From the NCBI RefSeq assembly GCF_029207565.1, contig NZ_JANCMW010000001.1:62001-126000 (forward strand): DNA of 64,000 nucleotides, given 5' to 3'. The position numbers were made by a program, and so were the translations under genes. The stretch is from Marinobacter iranensis. Its GTDB lineage: Bacteria > Pseudomonadota > Gammaproteobacteria > Pseudomonadales > Oleiphilaceae. Each line of letters begins with the position of its first letter. Within the stretch, counting starts at the first letter, position 1. The notes under the pieces were generated by a model, which was not told where the DNA came from, made no database searches, and saw only the letters and a list, made by a program, of their open reading frames with translations. Shown here in pieces: positions 37,001-45,755 of the stretch.

Positions 37001-37610
37001 TTACAACCGCCGGAGCGGCCTGGACCCTGAATCCTGCGTTGCCCACTATCAGCGGCCCCTGGCCGAGGTGCTGGCCTCAACCGAGAGCCTGGAGGCAGTG
37101 ATTCCTGCAAGTCGGTGGCAGGAACGCTATGATAAATACTGTGAGCAAACCGTTCCGGCGGGGCTGGCTGCGTATGGAGCGTCCGCGGAAAGCCGTTACT
37201 GGCTGATGGACATCATCGAGATCGGCCGTCAGTTGGGGCGGGACCTGGAGTCGGTGGCTTGGGTGTATTTCAGCCTGGGTGAGGGTCTGAACCTGACCTG
37301 GCTGGACAGACAGATGCGCGGCTTCAAGGCTCGTGGCCATTGGCAGGTGCTGGCGACACTCCACTACCGCGATGAGCTCGACCATCAGTTGCGGAATCTC
37401 ACTTCAAGTGTGTTCTCCGCAGCGCCGGATGAGGAACGCGCCACGGCATCGCCGGAGCAAATGCTGGAAGCCTGGCGTGACGACAAACAGGCACTCCTGG
37501 GCCGTTGGCAGCGGATGCTGGGTGACATGCAGGCCGCCAATGAAGTGGATTGTGCCGTGTTCTCAGTGGCTCACGGCGTACTTCGGGAGCTGGCCGCGAA
37601 GGCGGGTTAA
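34098..37610 (+). CDS. Large NAD-glutamate dehydrogenase, N-terminally short form
   Basis: The 1170-aa protein matches the GDH-180/GdhB family, which oxidises glutamate to 2-oxoglutarate and ammonia with NAD. Catalytic landmarks are GGLRWSDRSEDYRTEILGL with VPVGAKGGFIVK, the Rossmann motif VVGVGDMGGDVFGNG, and the helical C-terminal domain. Canonical members are about 1600 aa; here the first ~450 residues, holding N-terminal regulatory ACT-type domains, are absent. The start is real: ATG 34098 has GGAG at good spacing, and the divergent Lrp gene ends the space upstream. It is therefore a trimmed, probably differently regulated enzyme rather than a broken one. putA follows 169 bp downstream. 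Confidence 0.88.
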   Translation: MTHSDSPQTQTLLEQLSEALEGEDYDPDDSKHLRDIVATMMEESRSWDDALLRRLVEVLGDGPGTQCANMFRGGFPSSYRSKFPVDEAVGDLLQIQSIALSSDVPMRFYQPSEQGEQELNFKLYSQGKPVILSDVIPILENLGMRVLGEHPYRIQRRDGEQFGVSDFTVEFHSRCRGADIEKAKPLLQEGFREIWNGFAENDDLNQLMMAASLGWREVSVLRAYSRYIKQLRFGFSQPFIADTLARHLNIAALLVAFFNARFNPDAAMAESRESAAEQIEADILNALEAVKSLDDDRILRRFYVLIKATLRTNYFQHQDTGGFKGYLSLKLDPSSIPDIPKPCPRFEVFVCSPRVEGVHLRAGPVARGGLRWSDRSEDYRTEILGLVKAQQVKNSVIVPVGAKGGFIVKRPPQDGSREALQAEGVACYQMFIRGLLDLTDNLDEGVVVPPENVVRHDSDDPYLVVAADKGTATFSDIANRLAQEYGFWLGDAFASGGSEGYDHKKMGITARGAWESVKRHFLEKGVDTQADEFTVVGVGDMGGDVFGNGMLLSDRIRLVGAFNHLHIFVDPEPDAAASFAERKRLFELPGSSWADYDERRISKGGGVFSRSAKWIPVSPQMQACLGVDADRLPPNELIRALLKAPVDMLWNGGIGTYVKAAGESHEDVGDKSNDAVRIDSHELQCRVLGEGGNLGFTQLGRIGFARAGGAANTDFIDNAGGVDCSDHEVNIKILLNEQVRRGQMTLRQRNNMLRAMTPEVARLVLRNNYRQAMALSLAHGGAVATMDEYERLMRRLEAEGKLDRALEFLPDDEELRDRRERSSGLTRPELSVLISYAKIELKQALLTTPIVHDDRFVESLYSAFPASLLKRFPEAIDAHPLRAEISATQIANDIVNRMGISWADKLRNATGADYGRIAAGYLISLRIHDVETQWEAIEALDGKISADVQAELFSDVIRLVTRSTSWLLYNRRSGLDPESCVAHYQRPLAEVLASTESLEAVIPASRWQERYDKYCEQTVPAGLAAYGASAESRYWLMDIIEIGRQLGRDLESVAWVYFSLGEGLNLTWLDRQMRGFKARGHWQVLATLHYRDELDHQLRNLTSSVFSAAPDEERATASPEQMLEAWRDDKQALLGRWQRMLGDMQAANEVDCAVFSVAHGVLRELAAKAG

Positions 37611-37628
37611 TAAGTTGGGGAGGGAAAG

Positions 37629-37658
37629 TTTCCTGAAAATTAACATCAAGTCAGGAAA
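37629..37658 (+). terminator. Hairpin after gdh
   Basis: Arms TTTCCTGA and TCAGGAAA (8 bp, 14-nt loop) start 18 bp after the gdh stop and are followed by an AT-rich stretch. A weak terminator or attenuator before putA. Confidence 0.4.
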
Positions 37659-37779
37659 AATATAAATTTCTGTTCACTAAAAAAGCCTGAAAGTCGCGCC
37701 TGTATGGTTTTTACAGTCAAATAGTCTTTGTCGTTCCCGGTAGAATGCGGGAAAGACAAACAACTGAGAGGGTTCAACC

Positions 37780-40700
37780 ATGAGACCGCAGCAGTCAGAG
37801 ACTCCTACACTTGTCGACAGCCGGCAGGCCATCCGCAGCTATTACCTGGCGGACGAACACAAGGTGATTAGTGAGATGATTGCTGGCGCCCAGTTGACCC
37901 GGGCCGAGCGCGATGCCATCTCCGCCCGCGCCGCTGACCTGGTGCGCAGCGTCCGCAAGAACGCCAAGTCCACCATCATGGAAAAATTCCTGGCGGAATA
38001 CGGCCTCACCACCAAAGAGGGCGTGGCATTGATGTGCCTGGCAGAAGCGCTTTTGCGCGTGCCGGACAATATGACCATCCATGAACTGATCGAAGACAAG
38101 ATCACCTCTGGTGCCTGGGGCACCCACGTAGGCCGGGCATCGTCACCGCTGATCAATACGGCGACCGTGGCGTTGCTGATGACCAGCAACCTGCTCAAGG
38201 ATTCAGAGCGCCACAGTGTGGGCGATACGCTGCGCAAGCTGCTCAAACGGTTTGGCGAGCCGGTGATTCGCACGGTTGCCGGTCAGGCCATGAAGGAAAT
38301 GGGCCGCCAGTTTGTGCTGGGCCGTGATATCGACGAAGCCCAGGACGAAGCCAAAGAGTACATGGCCAAGGGCTACACCTACTCCTACGACATGCTGGGC
38401 GAGGCCGCCCGCACCGACGATGACGCCAAGCGTTACTACGACTCCTATTCCAACGCCATCGACAGCATTGCCAAGGCCTGCAAGGGCGATGTGCGCAAGA
38501 ATCCGGGTATTTCCGTCAAGTTGTCCGCCCTGTTGGCCCGCTATGAGTACGGCAACAAGGAGCGGGTGATGAACGAACTGCTCCCCCGTGCCAGGGAGCT
38601 GGTGAAGAAAGCCGCTGCCGCCAACATGGGCTTCAACATTGATGCCGAGGAGCAGGACCGGCTCGACCTCTCCCTGGACGTGATTGAGGCCCTGGTGGCT
38701 GATCCGGAACTGGCGAACTGGGACGGCTTTGGTGTGGTGGTGCAGGCCTACGGCAAGCGTTCGTCGTTTACTCTGGACTGGCTGTACGGCCTGGCCGAAA
38801 AATACGACCGCCGCTTTATGGTTCGCCTGGTCAAGGGTGCCTATTGGGATGCCGAGATCAAGCGCGCCCAGGTTATGGGGCTGAGTGGATTCCCGGTGTT
38901 TACCCGTAAGGCCTGCAGCGACGTTTCGTTCCTGTCCTGTGCCACCAAGCTACTGAACATGACAGACAGGATCTACCCGCAGTTCGCTACCCACAATGCC
39001 CATTCGGTATCGGCAGTGCTTGAGTTGGCCAAGTCAAAAGGCGTGGATAACTACGAGTTCCAGCGACTGCATGGCATGGGCGAATCGCTCCATAACGAAG
39101 TTCTGAAATCCAGTGGTGTGCCCTGCCGGATATACGCGCCGGTTGGCCCCCATAAGGATTTGCTGGCGTACCTGGTTCGCCGCCTGCTGGAGAACGGCGC
39201 CAACAGCTCCTTCGTGAACCAGATTGTGGACAAGCGAATTACGCCGGAAGAGATTGCCAGGGACCCGATAGACTCGGTCGAGGAGATGGGTGATAACATT
39301 TCCAGCAAAGCGATCGTGCATCCCTACAAAATCTTCGGTGACCAGCGTCGCAACTCCAAGGGTTGGGATATTACCGATCCGGTTACGATCGCGGAAATCG
39401 ACAAGGGCCGTGACGCCTATCGTGATTATCGCTGGAAAGGCGGGCCGATCATCGCCGGTGAAGTGGCCGGTGCGGAAGTCCAGATGGTTCGCAACCCGGC
39501 TGATCCGGAAGACACCGTGGGTCACGTTACCCAGGCCTCCGAGGAGGATGTGAACACAGCAATCACGGCCGCTCAGGAAGGCTTCAAGGCCTGGTCGGCC
39601 CGGTCCGTCGACGAGCGGGCGGAATATCTTCGCAAGGTTGCTGACCTGTACGAGGAAAACGCCTACGAACTGTTTGCATTGGCCACCCGGGAAGCCGGGA
39701 AATCGCTGCTCGATGGCGTTGCCGAGATCCGCGAAGCGGTGGATTTTGCCCAGTTTTATGCCAACGAAGGCATTCGCTACAAGGACAGTGGCGAGGCGCG
39801 CGGGGCCGTGGTGTGTATTTCACCCTGGAACTTCCCGCTGGCGATCTTCACCGGCCAGATACTGGCCAACCTGGTGGCTGGCAACACGGTACTGGCCAAG
39901 CCCGCTGAACAAAGTTCGCTGCTGGCGGCCCGGGCGGTAGAGCTGATGCACGAGGCAGGCATTCCCAAGGACGTAATCCAGTTGCTGCCGGGTACCGGTG
40001 CCACCGTGGGCGGGGCGCTGACGTCCGATTCGCGGGTTGCCGGGGTTTGCTTCACCGGTTCTACCGCAACGGCACAGCGCATCGATAAGAACATGAGCGA
40101 GAACATGGTGCCTGACGCCACCCTGGTGGCGGAAACCGGCGGCCTGAATGCCATGATCGTGGATTCCACCGCGCTGCCGGAGCAGGTGGTCCGTGATGTT
40201 CTGGCGTCCTCCTTCCAGAGCGCCGGCCAGCGCTGTTCTGCGCTACGCATGTTGTATGTGCAGAAAGACATCGCCGATAATCTGCTGGAAATGCTTTATG
40301 GCGCGATGGACGAGTTGGGCGTGGGCGATCCGTGGTTGCTGTCAACGGATGTTGGCCCGGTTATTGATGAAACGGCCAGGAAGAAAATTGCCGACCACTG
40401 TGACAAGTACGAAGCCAAGGGCCGGCTGATGAAAAAAGTGCCGGTTCCCGAGAAAGGCAATTTTGTCTCCCCGGCCGTTATCAGTGTCACTGGCATTGAA
40501 GAGCTGGAAGAGGAAATCTTCGGCCCGGTGTTGCACGTGGCCACGTTTGCGGCGAAGGACATCGACAAGGTGGTTGATAACATCAACGCCAAGGGCTATG
40601 GCCTGACCTTCGGTGTCCATAGCCGTGTCGACCGCCGGGTTGATCGGATTTCCAACCGCATCAAGGTAGGCAACATTTATGTAAACCGGAACCAGATCGG

Positions 40701-41409
40701 CGCCATTGTCGGTTCACAGCCGTTTGGGGGCGAAGGTCTTTCCGGTACCGGTCCCAAAGCCGGTGGTCCCCAGTACGTGCGCCGCTTCCTGAAGGGTGAA
40801 ACCGTTCAACGGCCAGCGGATTCCGGTGCCAAAGCGGTGGACATCAAAAAACTCGAAGGGCTCATCGGCAAAGTGGCTGGTGTGAAAGCGCCTGCGCCGG
40901 AGCCGAGGGTTGAGGCGATGAAGCCGATCTTTGGCGAAGTGCCGGCACCGCTTGATGCCCATGTTGAAGAGTTGCCGGGCCCGACCGGCGAGTTGAACCG
41001 CCTGAGCAATCACGCCCGTGGCGTGGTGCTTTGCCTCGGTCCGGACAGGGAGACGGCGCTGGAGCAGGCCTCAATGGCGTTGGCGCAGGGCAACAAGGTA
41101 GTCGTTGTTGCGCCGGGTATTCAGGACACGGTAGACCTTGCCGCCAAGGCTGGCCTGCCGATCGTGGGTATTGAAGGGCTGTTGGAGCCGGAGGCGCTGG
41201 CACAGGCGCGTGGTTTCCATGCGGTGGTGAGCTGCGCCGAGCAACCCTTGCTGAAGGAATATCGCCTGGCCCTGGCCAAGCGAGAGGGCGCACTGCTTCC
41301 GCTGATTACCGAGCACAAGCTCGACCAGCGGTTCGTGATTGAGCGCCACCTGTGTGTGGACACCACCGCCGCAGGCGGTAACGCCAGCCTGATCGCGGCT
41401 TCCGAGTAA
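37780..41409 (+). CDS. putA: Bifunctional proline dehydrogenase / L-glutamate-gamma-semialdehyde dehydrogenase, type B
   Basis: The 1209-aa enzyme oxidises proline to glutamate in two steps. The FAD proline-dehydrogenase barrel (about 100-530) shows YDMLGEAARTDDDAKRYYD, RLVKGAYWDAEIKRAQ and RRLLENGANSSFV; the aldehyde dehydrogenase (about 560-1030) has E785 (AETGGLN) and catalytic C819 (AGQRCSALRM). There is no N-terminal ribbon-helix-helix DNA-binding domain, but a C-terminal aldehyde-dehydrogenase-like extension and the conserved end motif (VDTTAAGGNASL) are present, which makes it a type-B, non-repressor PutA. Substrate channelling between the sites is expected. The product glutamate is the substrate of the upstream dehydrogenase. 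Confidence 0.95.
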   Translation: MRPQQSETPTLVDSRQAIRSYYLADEHKVISEMIAGAQLTRAERDAISARAADLVRSVRKNAKSTIMEKFLAEYGLTTKEGVALMCLAEALLRVPDNMTIHELIEDKITSGAWGTHVGRASSPLINTATVALLMTSNLLKDSERHSVGDTLRKLLKRFGEPVIRTVAGQAMKEMGRQFVLGRDIDEAQDEAKEYMAKGYTYSYDMLGEAARTDDDAKRYYDSYSNAIDSIAKACKGDVRKNPGISVKLSALLARYEYGNKERVMNELLPRARELVKKAAAANMGFNIDAEEQDRLDLSLDVIEALVADPELANWDGFGVVVQAYGKRSSFTLDWLYGLAEKYDRRFMVRLVKGAYWDAEIKRAQVMGLSGFPVFTRKACSDVSFLSCATKLLNMTDRIYPQFATHNAHSVSAVLELAKSKGVDNYEFQRLHGMGESLHNEVLKSSGVPCRIYAPVGPHKDLLAYLVRRLLENGANSSFVNQIVDKRITPEEIARDPIDSVEEMGDNISSKAIVHPYKIFGDQRRNSKGWDITDPVTIAEIDKGRDAYRDYRWKGGPIIAGEVAGAEVQMVRNPADPEDTVGHVTQASEEDVNTAITAAQEGFKAWSARSVDERAEYLRKVADLYEENAYELFALATREAGKSLLDGVAEIREAVDFAQFYANEGIRYKDSGEARGAVVCISPWNFPLAIFTGQILANLVAGNTVLAKPAEQSSLLAARAVELMHEAGIPKDVIQLLPGTGATVGGALTSDSRVAGVCFTGSTATAQRIDKNMSENMVPDATLVAETGGLNAMIVDSTALPEQVVRDVLASSFQSAGQRCSALRMLYVQKDIADNLLEMLYGAMDELGVGDPWLLSTDVGPVIDETARKKIADHCDKYEAKGRLMKKVPVPEKGNFVSPAVISVTGIEELEEEIFGPVLHVATFAAKDIDKVVDNINAKGYGLTFGVHSRVDRRVDRISNRIKVGNIYVNRNQIGAIVGSQPFGGEGLSGTGPKAGGPQYVRRFLKGETVQRPADSGAKAVDIKKLEGLIGKVAGVKAPAPEPRVEAMKPIFGEVPAPLDAHVEELPGPTGELNRLSNHARGVVLCLGPDRETALEQASMALAQGNKVVVVAPGIQDTVDLAAKAGLPIVGIEGLLEPEALAQARGFHAVVSCAEQPLLKEYRLALAKREGALLPLITEHKLDQRFVIERHLCVDTTAAGGNASLIAASE

Positions 41410-41424
41410 AGTCCGTCCGCCGTG

Positions 41425-41446
41425 CAACCCCCAGGCAAGGGGGTTG
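41425..41446. terminator. Terminator hairpin between putA and the FrnE-like gene
   Basis: Arms CAACCCCC and GGGGGTTG (8/8, 6-nt loop) lie 16 bp after the putA stop and before the convergent gene's stop. No long T-run follows; it could act for both strands. Confidence 0.6.
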
Positions 41447-41459
41447 TCTCGGCCCCCAC

Positions 41460-42104
41460 CTAGGCGGATTCGGCTATTTCCCGAAAGGCTTTGACCAGTG
41501 TCTCCGGTTCCTGCGCGCCAGAGATCAGGTATTGCTGGTTGACGATGTACGCGGGAACTGCTGACACGCCAGCCTGCTGATACTTTGCCTCATCCTCCCG
41601 CACGGCATCTGCATATCGGTCCGATGCCAGCACCTCACGTGCTTTGTCCCCATCCAGACCAATGGCTTCGATGCAATGGATCAGCGCATCCGGGTTTGAG
41701 ATATTCTCGGCGCGGCCGAAATAGGCCTCGAAAAACGCCATTTTCATCTCGGTCTGCTTACCCTGTTCACCGGCCCATTTCACCAGCCTGTGTGCATCGA
41801 AGGTGTTGCGGGTATGGCGTTCCTGGAGTTTCTCGAAGTTCAGCCCCAGTCCCTTGGCAACTTCCATCATCTGCGCCTGATTGGCTCTCATCTCATCCTC
41901 GCTGCGGCCGTATTTGCGGCTCAGCGCAGGCAGGATAGGCTCGCCGTCGCCGGACGGGTCCGGGTTCAGCTCAAAGGCGTGCCACTCAACGGTGAATTCC
42001 AGGTCGCTTTTCAGCGCCTCCATGGCCTTTTCCAGGCGGGCGTAACCAATGGCACACCAAGGGCAGGCGATGTCGGAAACGATGTCGATGGTTAATGTGG
42101 TCAT
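41460..42104 (-). CDS. DsbA-family FrnE-like oxidoreductase
   Basis: The 214-aa cytosolic thioredoxin-fold protein has the CPWC active site (C14-C17, in VSDIACPWCAIG) and the long helical insert of the FrnE/2-hydroxychromene-2-carboxylate isomerase-like group (TRNTFDAHRLVKWAGEQGKQ), then GVSAVPAYIVN with the cis-Pro. It likely shuffles thiols in the cytoplasm. GGAG precedes the ATG. No signal peptide. Confidence 0.88.
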   Translation of the reverse strand: MTTLTIDIVSDIACPWCAIGYARLEKAMEALKSDLEFTVEWHAFELNPDPSGDGEPILPALSRKYGRSEDEMRANQAQMMEVAKGLGLNFEKLQERHTRNTFDAHRLVKWAGEQGKQTEMKMAFFEAYFGRAENISNPDALIHCIEAIGLDGDKAREVLASDRYADAVREDEAKYQQAGVSAVPAYIVNQQYLISGAQEPETLVKAFREIAESA

Positions 42105-42143
42105 GGTTGCTCCGTGAAGGGTGGCATGGCTGGTATCAGAATA

Positions 42144-42842
42144 TCAGGCATACAGGGAAAGTGTCTCTTCCCGGGTCAGCGTCCGGTATTCTCCGGGCGC
42201 AAGTTGGCTGTCCAGGCTGATTTCGCCCACGCGTTCCCGGTGCAGTGAGGTTACCCGGTTTCCCGTCGCATGAAACATCCGCTTGATCTGGTGATAGCGG
42301 CCCTCATAGATGGTCACTCTGGACTCGTTGGCCCCCATTGGTTCGAGGTGGGCGGGAGAGGTCGTCAGTTGTTCGTATTCAAACCAGATGCCTGCCGCAA
42401 AGCGTTCAATGGTATCGGCTGTAATCGCGTTCATGGTGGTGACCCGATACACCTTGGGAATCTTAACCCTGGGTTCCGTGAGCTGGCGTGACCAGACGCC
42501 GTCATTGGTCAGTATCAACAAACCGGTACTCGCCCGGTCAAGCCGCCCGGCGATATGCAGGTCTTTTTGCAGGCCGGGATCGATCAGTTCCATTACGGTT
42601 TTGTGAACATCATCCACCGTGGCGCTGAGGTATCCGGCCGGTTTATGTAGCATCAGATAATGGGCCTGCTCACCTTGCTGGATGACCCTTCCGCGGCTGA
42701 CCACAGTGGCAAAACGGTCTATTTCCCGCGATGCCTCCTGGCAAACAACGCCATCCACCGTCACCATGCAGGCGGCGATCAGTGCGTTGGCCTGTTTGCG
42801 GCTGACACCGTTTTGATTACTGAGAATTCGGGAAAGCTTCAT
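42144..42842 (-). CDS. rsuA: RsuA-family 16S rRNA pseudouridine synthase
   Basis: The 232-aa protein has an S4-like N-terminal RNA-binding segment (MKLSRILSNQNGVSRKQANA) and the RsuA catalytic motif GRLDRASTGLLILTND, with the catalytic Asp in GRLDR, plus EGRYHQIKRMFHA near the end. It isomerises a uridine in rRNA, most likely U516 of 16S rRNA. The frame is open further upstream, but the ATG at 42842 gives the normal family start; the extended frame would overlap the divergent mtgA gene. Confidence 0.88.
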   Translation of the reverse strand: MKLSRILSNQNGVSRKQANALIAACMVTVDGVVCQEASREIDRFATVVSRGRVIQQGEQAHYLMLHKPAGYLSATVDDVHKTVMELIDPGLQKDLHIAGRLDRASTGLLILTNDGVWSRQLTEPRVKIPKVYRVTTMNAITADTIERFAAGIWFEYEQLTTSPAHLEPMGANESRVTIYEGRYHQIKRMFHATGNRVTSLHRERVGEISLDSQLAPGEYRTLTREETLSLYA

Positions 42843-42882
42843 AAGGGCAATGTTATAGTCTCTTCGGACTTCCTCCGTTCCA

Positions 42883-43617
42883 ATGACAAACCCACAACCG
42901 GTTGATAATAGCACTGTGGCCAGACGTTCCCTGATCCGAAAATTCATGCGCACACTTGCCTGGGCCCTGGCCGGGATTTTGCTGCTCGTTATTGCTCTGA
43001 TTGTACTGTTCCGGTTCGTGAATCCACCCACGTCCGCCTTTATGCTTGGGCATCTGCTATCGGGCTCACCCTACGAGCTGAGGCAGGAGTGGGTAAGGCT
43101 GGATGATATATCACCTTGGATGCCGCTGGCAGTGGTGGCCAGCGAGGACCAGCGCTTTCCTCACCACCAGGGGGTGGATTTTGGCGCCATTCGCAAGGCA
43201 TTGGCGGAGTACCAGGCGGGCCAGGGATTAAGGGGCGCCAGCACCATCACGCAGCAGACCGCAAAGAACCTGTTCCTGTGGAACGGGCGCAGTTTTGTGC
43301 GAAAGGCCCTGGAGGCGGGGTTGGCACTGGGTATTGATGCGTTCTGGCCCAAGCGACGGATCATCGAGGTGTACCTGAATATTGCCGAGTTTGGTCCCGG
43401 GGTTTATGGCGTTGGGGCCGCCAGCCGGATCTATTTCGGCATTCCAGCCAGCCGGTTGTCCCAAAGCCAGTCTGCAAGGCTTGCGGCCGTTCTTCCCAAC
43501 CCGAAAGTGCTCAGCGCTGCGAACCCCTCTGCCTATGTGTGGGAGAGGGTTGCGTGGATTCGCGGGCAGATGGCGCAACTTTCCGGATTGCGTTATCTTC
43601 ACGGATTGTATAATTAA
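42883..43617 (+). CDS. mtgA: Monofunctional peptidoglycan glycosyltransferase
   Basis: The 244-aa protein has one N-terminal TM helix (about 23-46) and a GT51 domain: VVASEDQRFPHHQGVDFGAI with the catalytic Glu, GASTITQQTAKNLFL and KRRIIEVYLNIAEFGPGVYG. There is no transpeptidase domain. It polymerises lipid II into glycan strands at the inner membrane. Diverges from rsuA with 40 bp between starts. Confidence 0.93.
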   Translation: MTNPQPVDNSTVARRSLIRKFMRTLAWALAGILLLVIALIVLFRFVNPPTSAFMLGHLLSGSPYELRQEWVRLDDISPWMPLAVVASEDQRFPHHQGVDFGAIRKALAEYQAGQGLRGASTITQQTAKNLFLWNGRSFVRKALEAGLALGIDAFWPKRRIIEVYLNIAEFGPGVYGVGAASRIYFGIPASRLSQSQSARLAAVLPNPKVLSAANPSAYVWERVAWIRGQMAQLSGLRYLHGLYN

Positions 43618-43665
43618 GGGCTTTGCTTCCTTACAACGGATCCCTTTCAACGTAAGAGTTTATCT

Positions 43666-44295
43666 GTGTTGTCACTGAACCTGGCTTTGTTGTCCGCTTT
43701 CATCCCAACGTTCTTCGTGGTGTCCATTACGCCGGGTATGTGTATGACCCTGGCATTGTCACTGGGTATCACCATTGGCGTAAGACGGGCGCTGTGGATG
43801 ATGGCAGGGGAGCTGGTTGGTGTGGCCCTGGTGGCTACCGCCGCAGCGGTGGGCGTGGCGACCTTTATGTTGAAATACCCGACAGCGTTCGCCATGTTCA
43901 AGTATGCGGGCGGTGCCTATCTTGCCTGGCTGGGCATCCAGATGTGGCGGTCACGGGGCAAAATGGCAATGCCGGAAGAGGATACGGGGCCCGTTGAAAG
44001 CTCACGCTTGCAACTGGCACTCCAGGGTTTTGTCACCGCCATTGCCAACCCCAAAGGCTGGGCCTTTTTCATCGCGCTGCTGCCGCCGTTTATCGACAGC
44101 AAACTGCCGATGGCACCGCAACTGACCGCCCTTATCCTGATTATCCTGGGCCTGGAATTCCTTTGCCTGCAGCTCTATGCCCATGGAGGCAAGACTTTGC
44201 GCAAAGCTCTTAAGCAGGGGGGTGGCGTCCGTACCGTCAACCGCGTAGCGGGTAGTTTGATGGTGCTGGTTGGCGCCTGGTTGGCGTTTGGTTAG
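43666..44295 (+). CDS. LysE-family amino-acid exporter
   Basis: The 209-aa protein has about six helices and the LysE start FFVVSITPGMCMTLALSLGI, then GGAYLAWLGIQMWRS and ANPKGWAFFIALLPPFID. GTG start at 43666 with AAGAG upstream. It is the second LysE-type exporter in the window; sequence similarity to the one at 7842 is only at family level. Substrate unknown. Confidence 0.85.
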   Translation: MLSLNLALLSAFIPTFFVVSITPGMCMTLALSLGITIGVRRALWMMAGELVGVALVATAAAVGVATFMLKYPTAFAMFKYAGGAYLAWLGIQMWRSRGKMAMPEEDTGPVESSRLQLALQGFVTAIANPKGWAFFIALLPPFIDSKLPMAPQLTALILIILGLEFLCLQLYAHGGKTLRKALKQGGGVRTVNRVAGSLMVLVGAWLAFG

Positions 44296-44300
44296 GCCTG

Positions 44301-45002
44301 TCAGTTACTGGCATATCGCTCGTGAAGGATGCCCACGCGCTCTACATAGGCACGGGTTTCGGCGTAGGGGGGGATGCCGCCATGGCGTCCAATGGCGCCC
44401 GGGCCGGCATTATAGGCGGCGGTGGCCAGTTTGATATCACCGTCAAAGCGCTTGAGCATGCGGGCCAGGTAATTGACCCCGCCACGGATGTTTTCCGGGG
44501 CGACCATGGCATCACGAACGCCCAGCTCTTTTGCAGTGCCGGGCATAAGCTGCATCAGACCCTGGGCGCCCTTGGGTGACAGGGCCTTGTCATTGAACGC
44601 GGACTCGGCGTGGATGACGGCCCGCACCAGTGCCGGGTCGACATTGAATTCGCTGGCAGCGGTCTTGATTTCGTCGTGGTAGGGTTTCAGGAACAGGGGG
44701 GTGGTGCGCCAGTTCACGTTGGAGTCCGGGTCGCAGGCGTAGCAGTGAAAGCGGATGACATCGAAATCCGCACTGGCGGGCTGGATACCGCTGTAGGCAA
44801 CCACGCCGTTGTCGTCGGTGTAACGGTAAACCACCTCATCCTTTGTCGACGCGCGTTTTTTGCTGCTCCCCTTAACATTGGTGTATTCCACCGTGCCATC
44901 CGGGTGCACAATGCGTTTGACGCTATCCGACATCACTGGCACGGAGAAGGCCAGAAGCAGAATTGTCAGTAATGAAGCGAAAAGGGTTTTGCCGCTTGTC
45001 AT
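44301..45002 (-). CDS. Lytic transglycosylase, SLT domain, with DUF4124-like N-terminus
   Basis: The 233-aa protein has a signal peptide (about 1-25), a DUF4124-like segment (VKRIVHPDGTVEYTNVKG, then VVYRYTDDNGVVAYSG), and a goose-type SLT domain with the catalytic Glu133 (AVIHAESAFN), KGAQGLMQLMPGTA and AAYNAGPGAI. It cleaves peptidoglycan in the periplasm. Its stop and the LysE stop are 5 bp apart (convergent). Confidence 0.92.
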   Translation of the reverse strand: MTSGKTLFASLLTILLLAFSVPVMSDSVKRIVHPDGTVEYTNVKGSSKKRASTKDEVVYRYTDDNGVVAYSGIQPASADFDVIRFHCYACDPDSNVNWRTTPLFLKPYHDEIKTAASEFNVDPALVRAVIHAESAFNDKALSPKGAQGLMQLMPGTAKELGVRDAMVAPENIRGGVNYLARMLKRFDGDIKLATAAYNAGPGAIGRHGGIPPYAETRAYVERVGILHERYASN

Positions 45003-45171
45003 TGTTCACTCTTTGAACGGGTAACCAAGGATCGGCTGCCTGTCATCAAGCCGCCACACACGCGATTATACGGGGTTGCGCCGGTGAAAAAAGCGCAAGG
45101 TTTGTCGGAAAAGTGTTACTTTTCTCAGTATAGCTGGCTAGTTCTCACTATTTGCAGGTTTTGGAGATAAG

Positions 45172-45702
45172 GTGCGTACAAATAAAATGTCGAGCAACGT
45201 TGTGCTCATCGGTATGCCAGGCAGTGGTAAAAGCACGGTTGGAGTGTTACTTGCGAAGCGCCTGGGGCTGGGGTTTATTGATACCGACCTGTTGATCCAG
45301 GAGGAAGCCGGCCGTACCTTACAGGAAATTGTTGATGGTGATGGCTACCAGGCGCTGAGACGAATCGAAGAGCAGGTATTGCTCAAGCTGGATGTGCAGC
45401 GCCAGGTGATATCCACTGGGGGCAGCGCTGTCTACAGCGAGCCTGCGATGGCCCATCTGAAAACCGGTGGTGTTGTGGTATTTCTGGATATTCCGCTGGA
45501 GGTCGTGCTTGAGCGCATTGGTGATTACAGCGGGCGGGGTATTTCACGGCGTCCGGATCAGTCGCTGGAAGAGCTGTTTGCCGAACGTTTCGAGCTCTAT
45601 TCCCATGTTGCGGATATAGCCATTGATTGTGTTGGCAGAAATCAGGAGGGCGTTTGCGATGCGGTTCTGGCAGCACTGGCACGAGCCCGGGAAGCACGTT
45701 GA
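45172..45702 (+). CDS. aroK: Shikimate kinase
   Basis: The 176-aa protein has the P-loop GMPGSGKST (Lys20), the shikimate-binding DTD (D37-D39), STGGSAV and the lid region SRRPDQSLEEL. It phosphorylates shikimate in aromatic amino-acid synthesis. GTG 45172 has GGAG 5 nt upstream; ATG 45187 has none, so GTG is preferred. It stands apart from the usual aroK-aroB pair, so a second shikimate kinase or a related small-molecule kinase is possible. Confidence 0.85.
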   Translation: MRTNKMSSNVVLIGMPGSGKSTVGVLLAKRLGLGFIDTDLLIQEEAGRTLQEIVDGDGYQALRRIEEQVLLKLDVQRQVISTGGSAVYSEPAMAHLKTGGVVVFLDIPLEVVLERIGDYSGRGISRRPDQSLEELFAERFELYSHVADIAIDCVGRNQEGVCDAVLAALARAREAR

Positions 45703-45755
45703 AGCCCGTCAGCGAGAATTGCTATCGTTCATCAAATACACTCGGGAGAACTCCG

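Noticed and set aside
34098..37610. Glutamate dehydrogenase as a pseudogene
   Set aside because: The start has a good ribosome-binding site, the frame is intact, and the catalytic and Rossmann motifs are complete; no remnant of the missing part fits in the 158-bp upstream gap.
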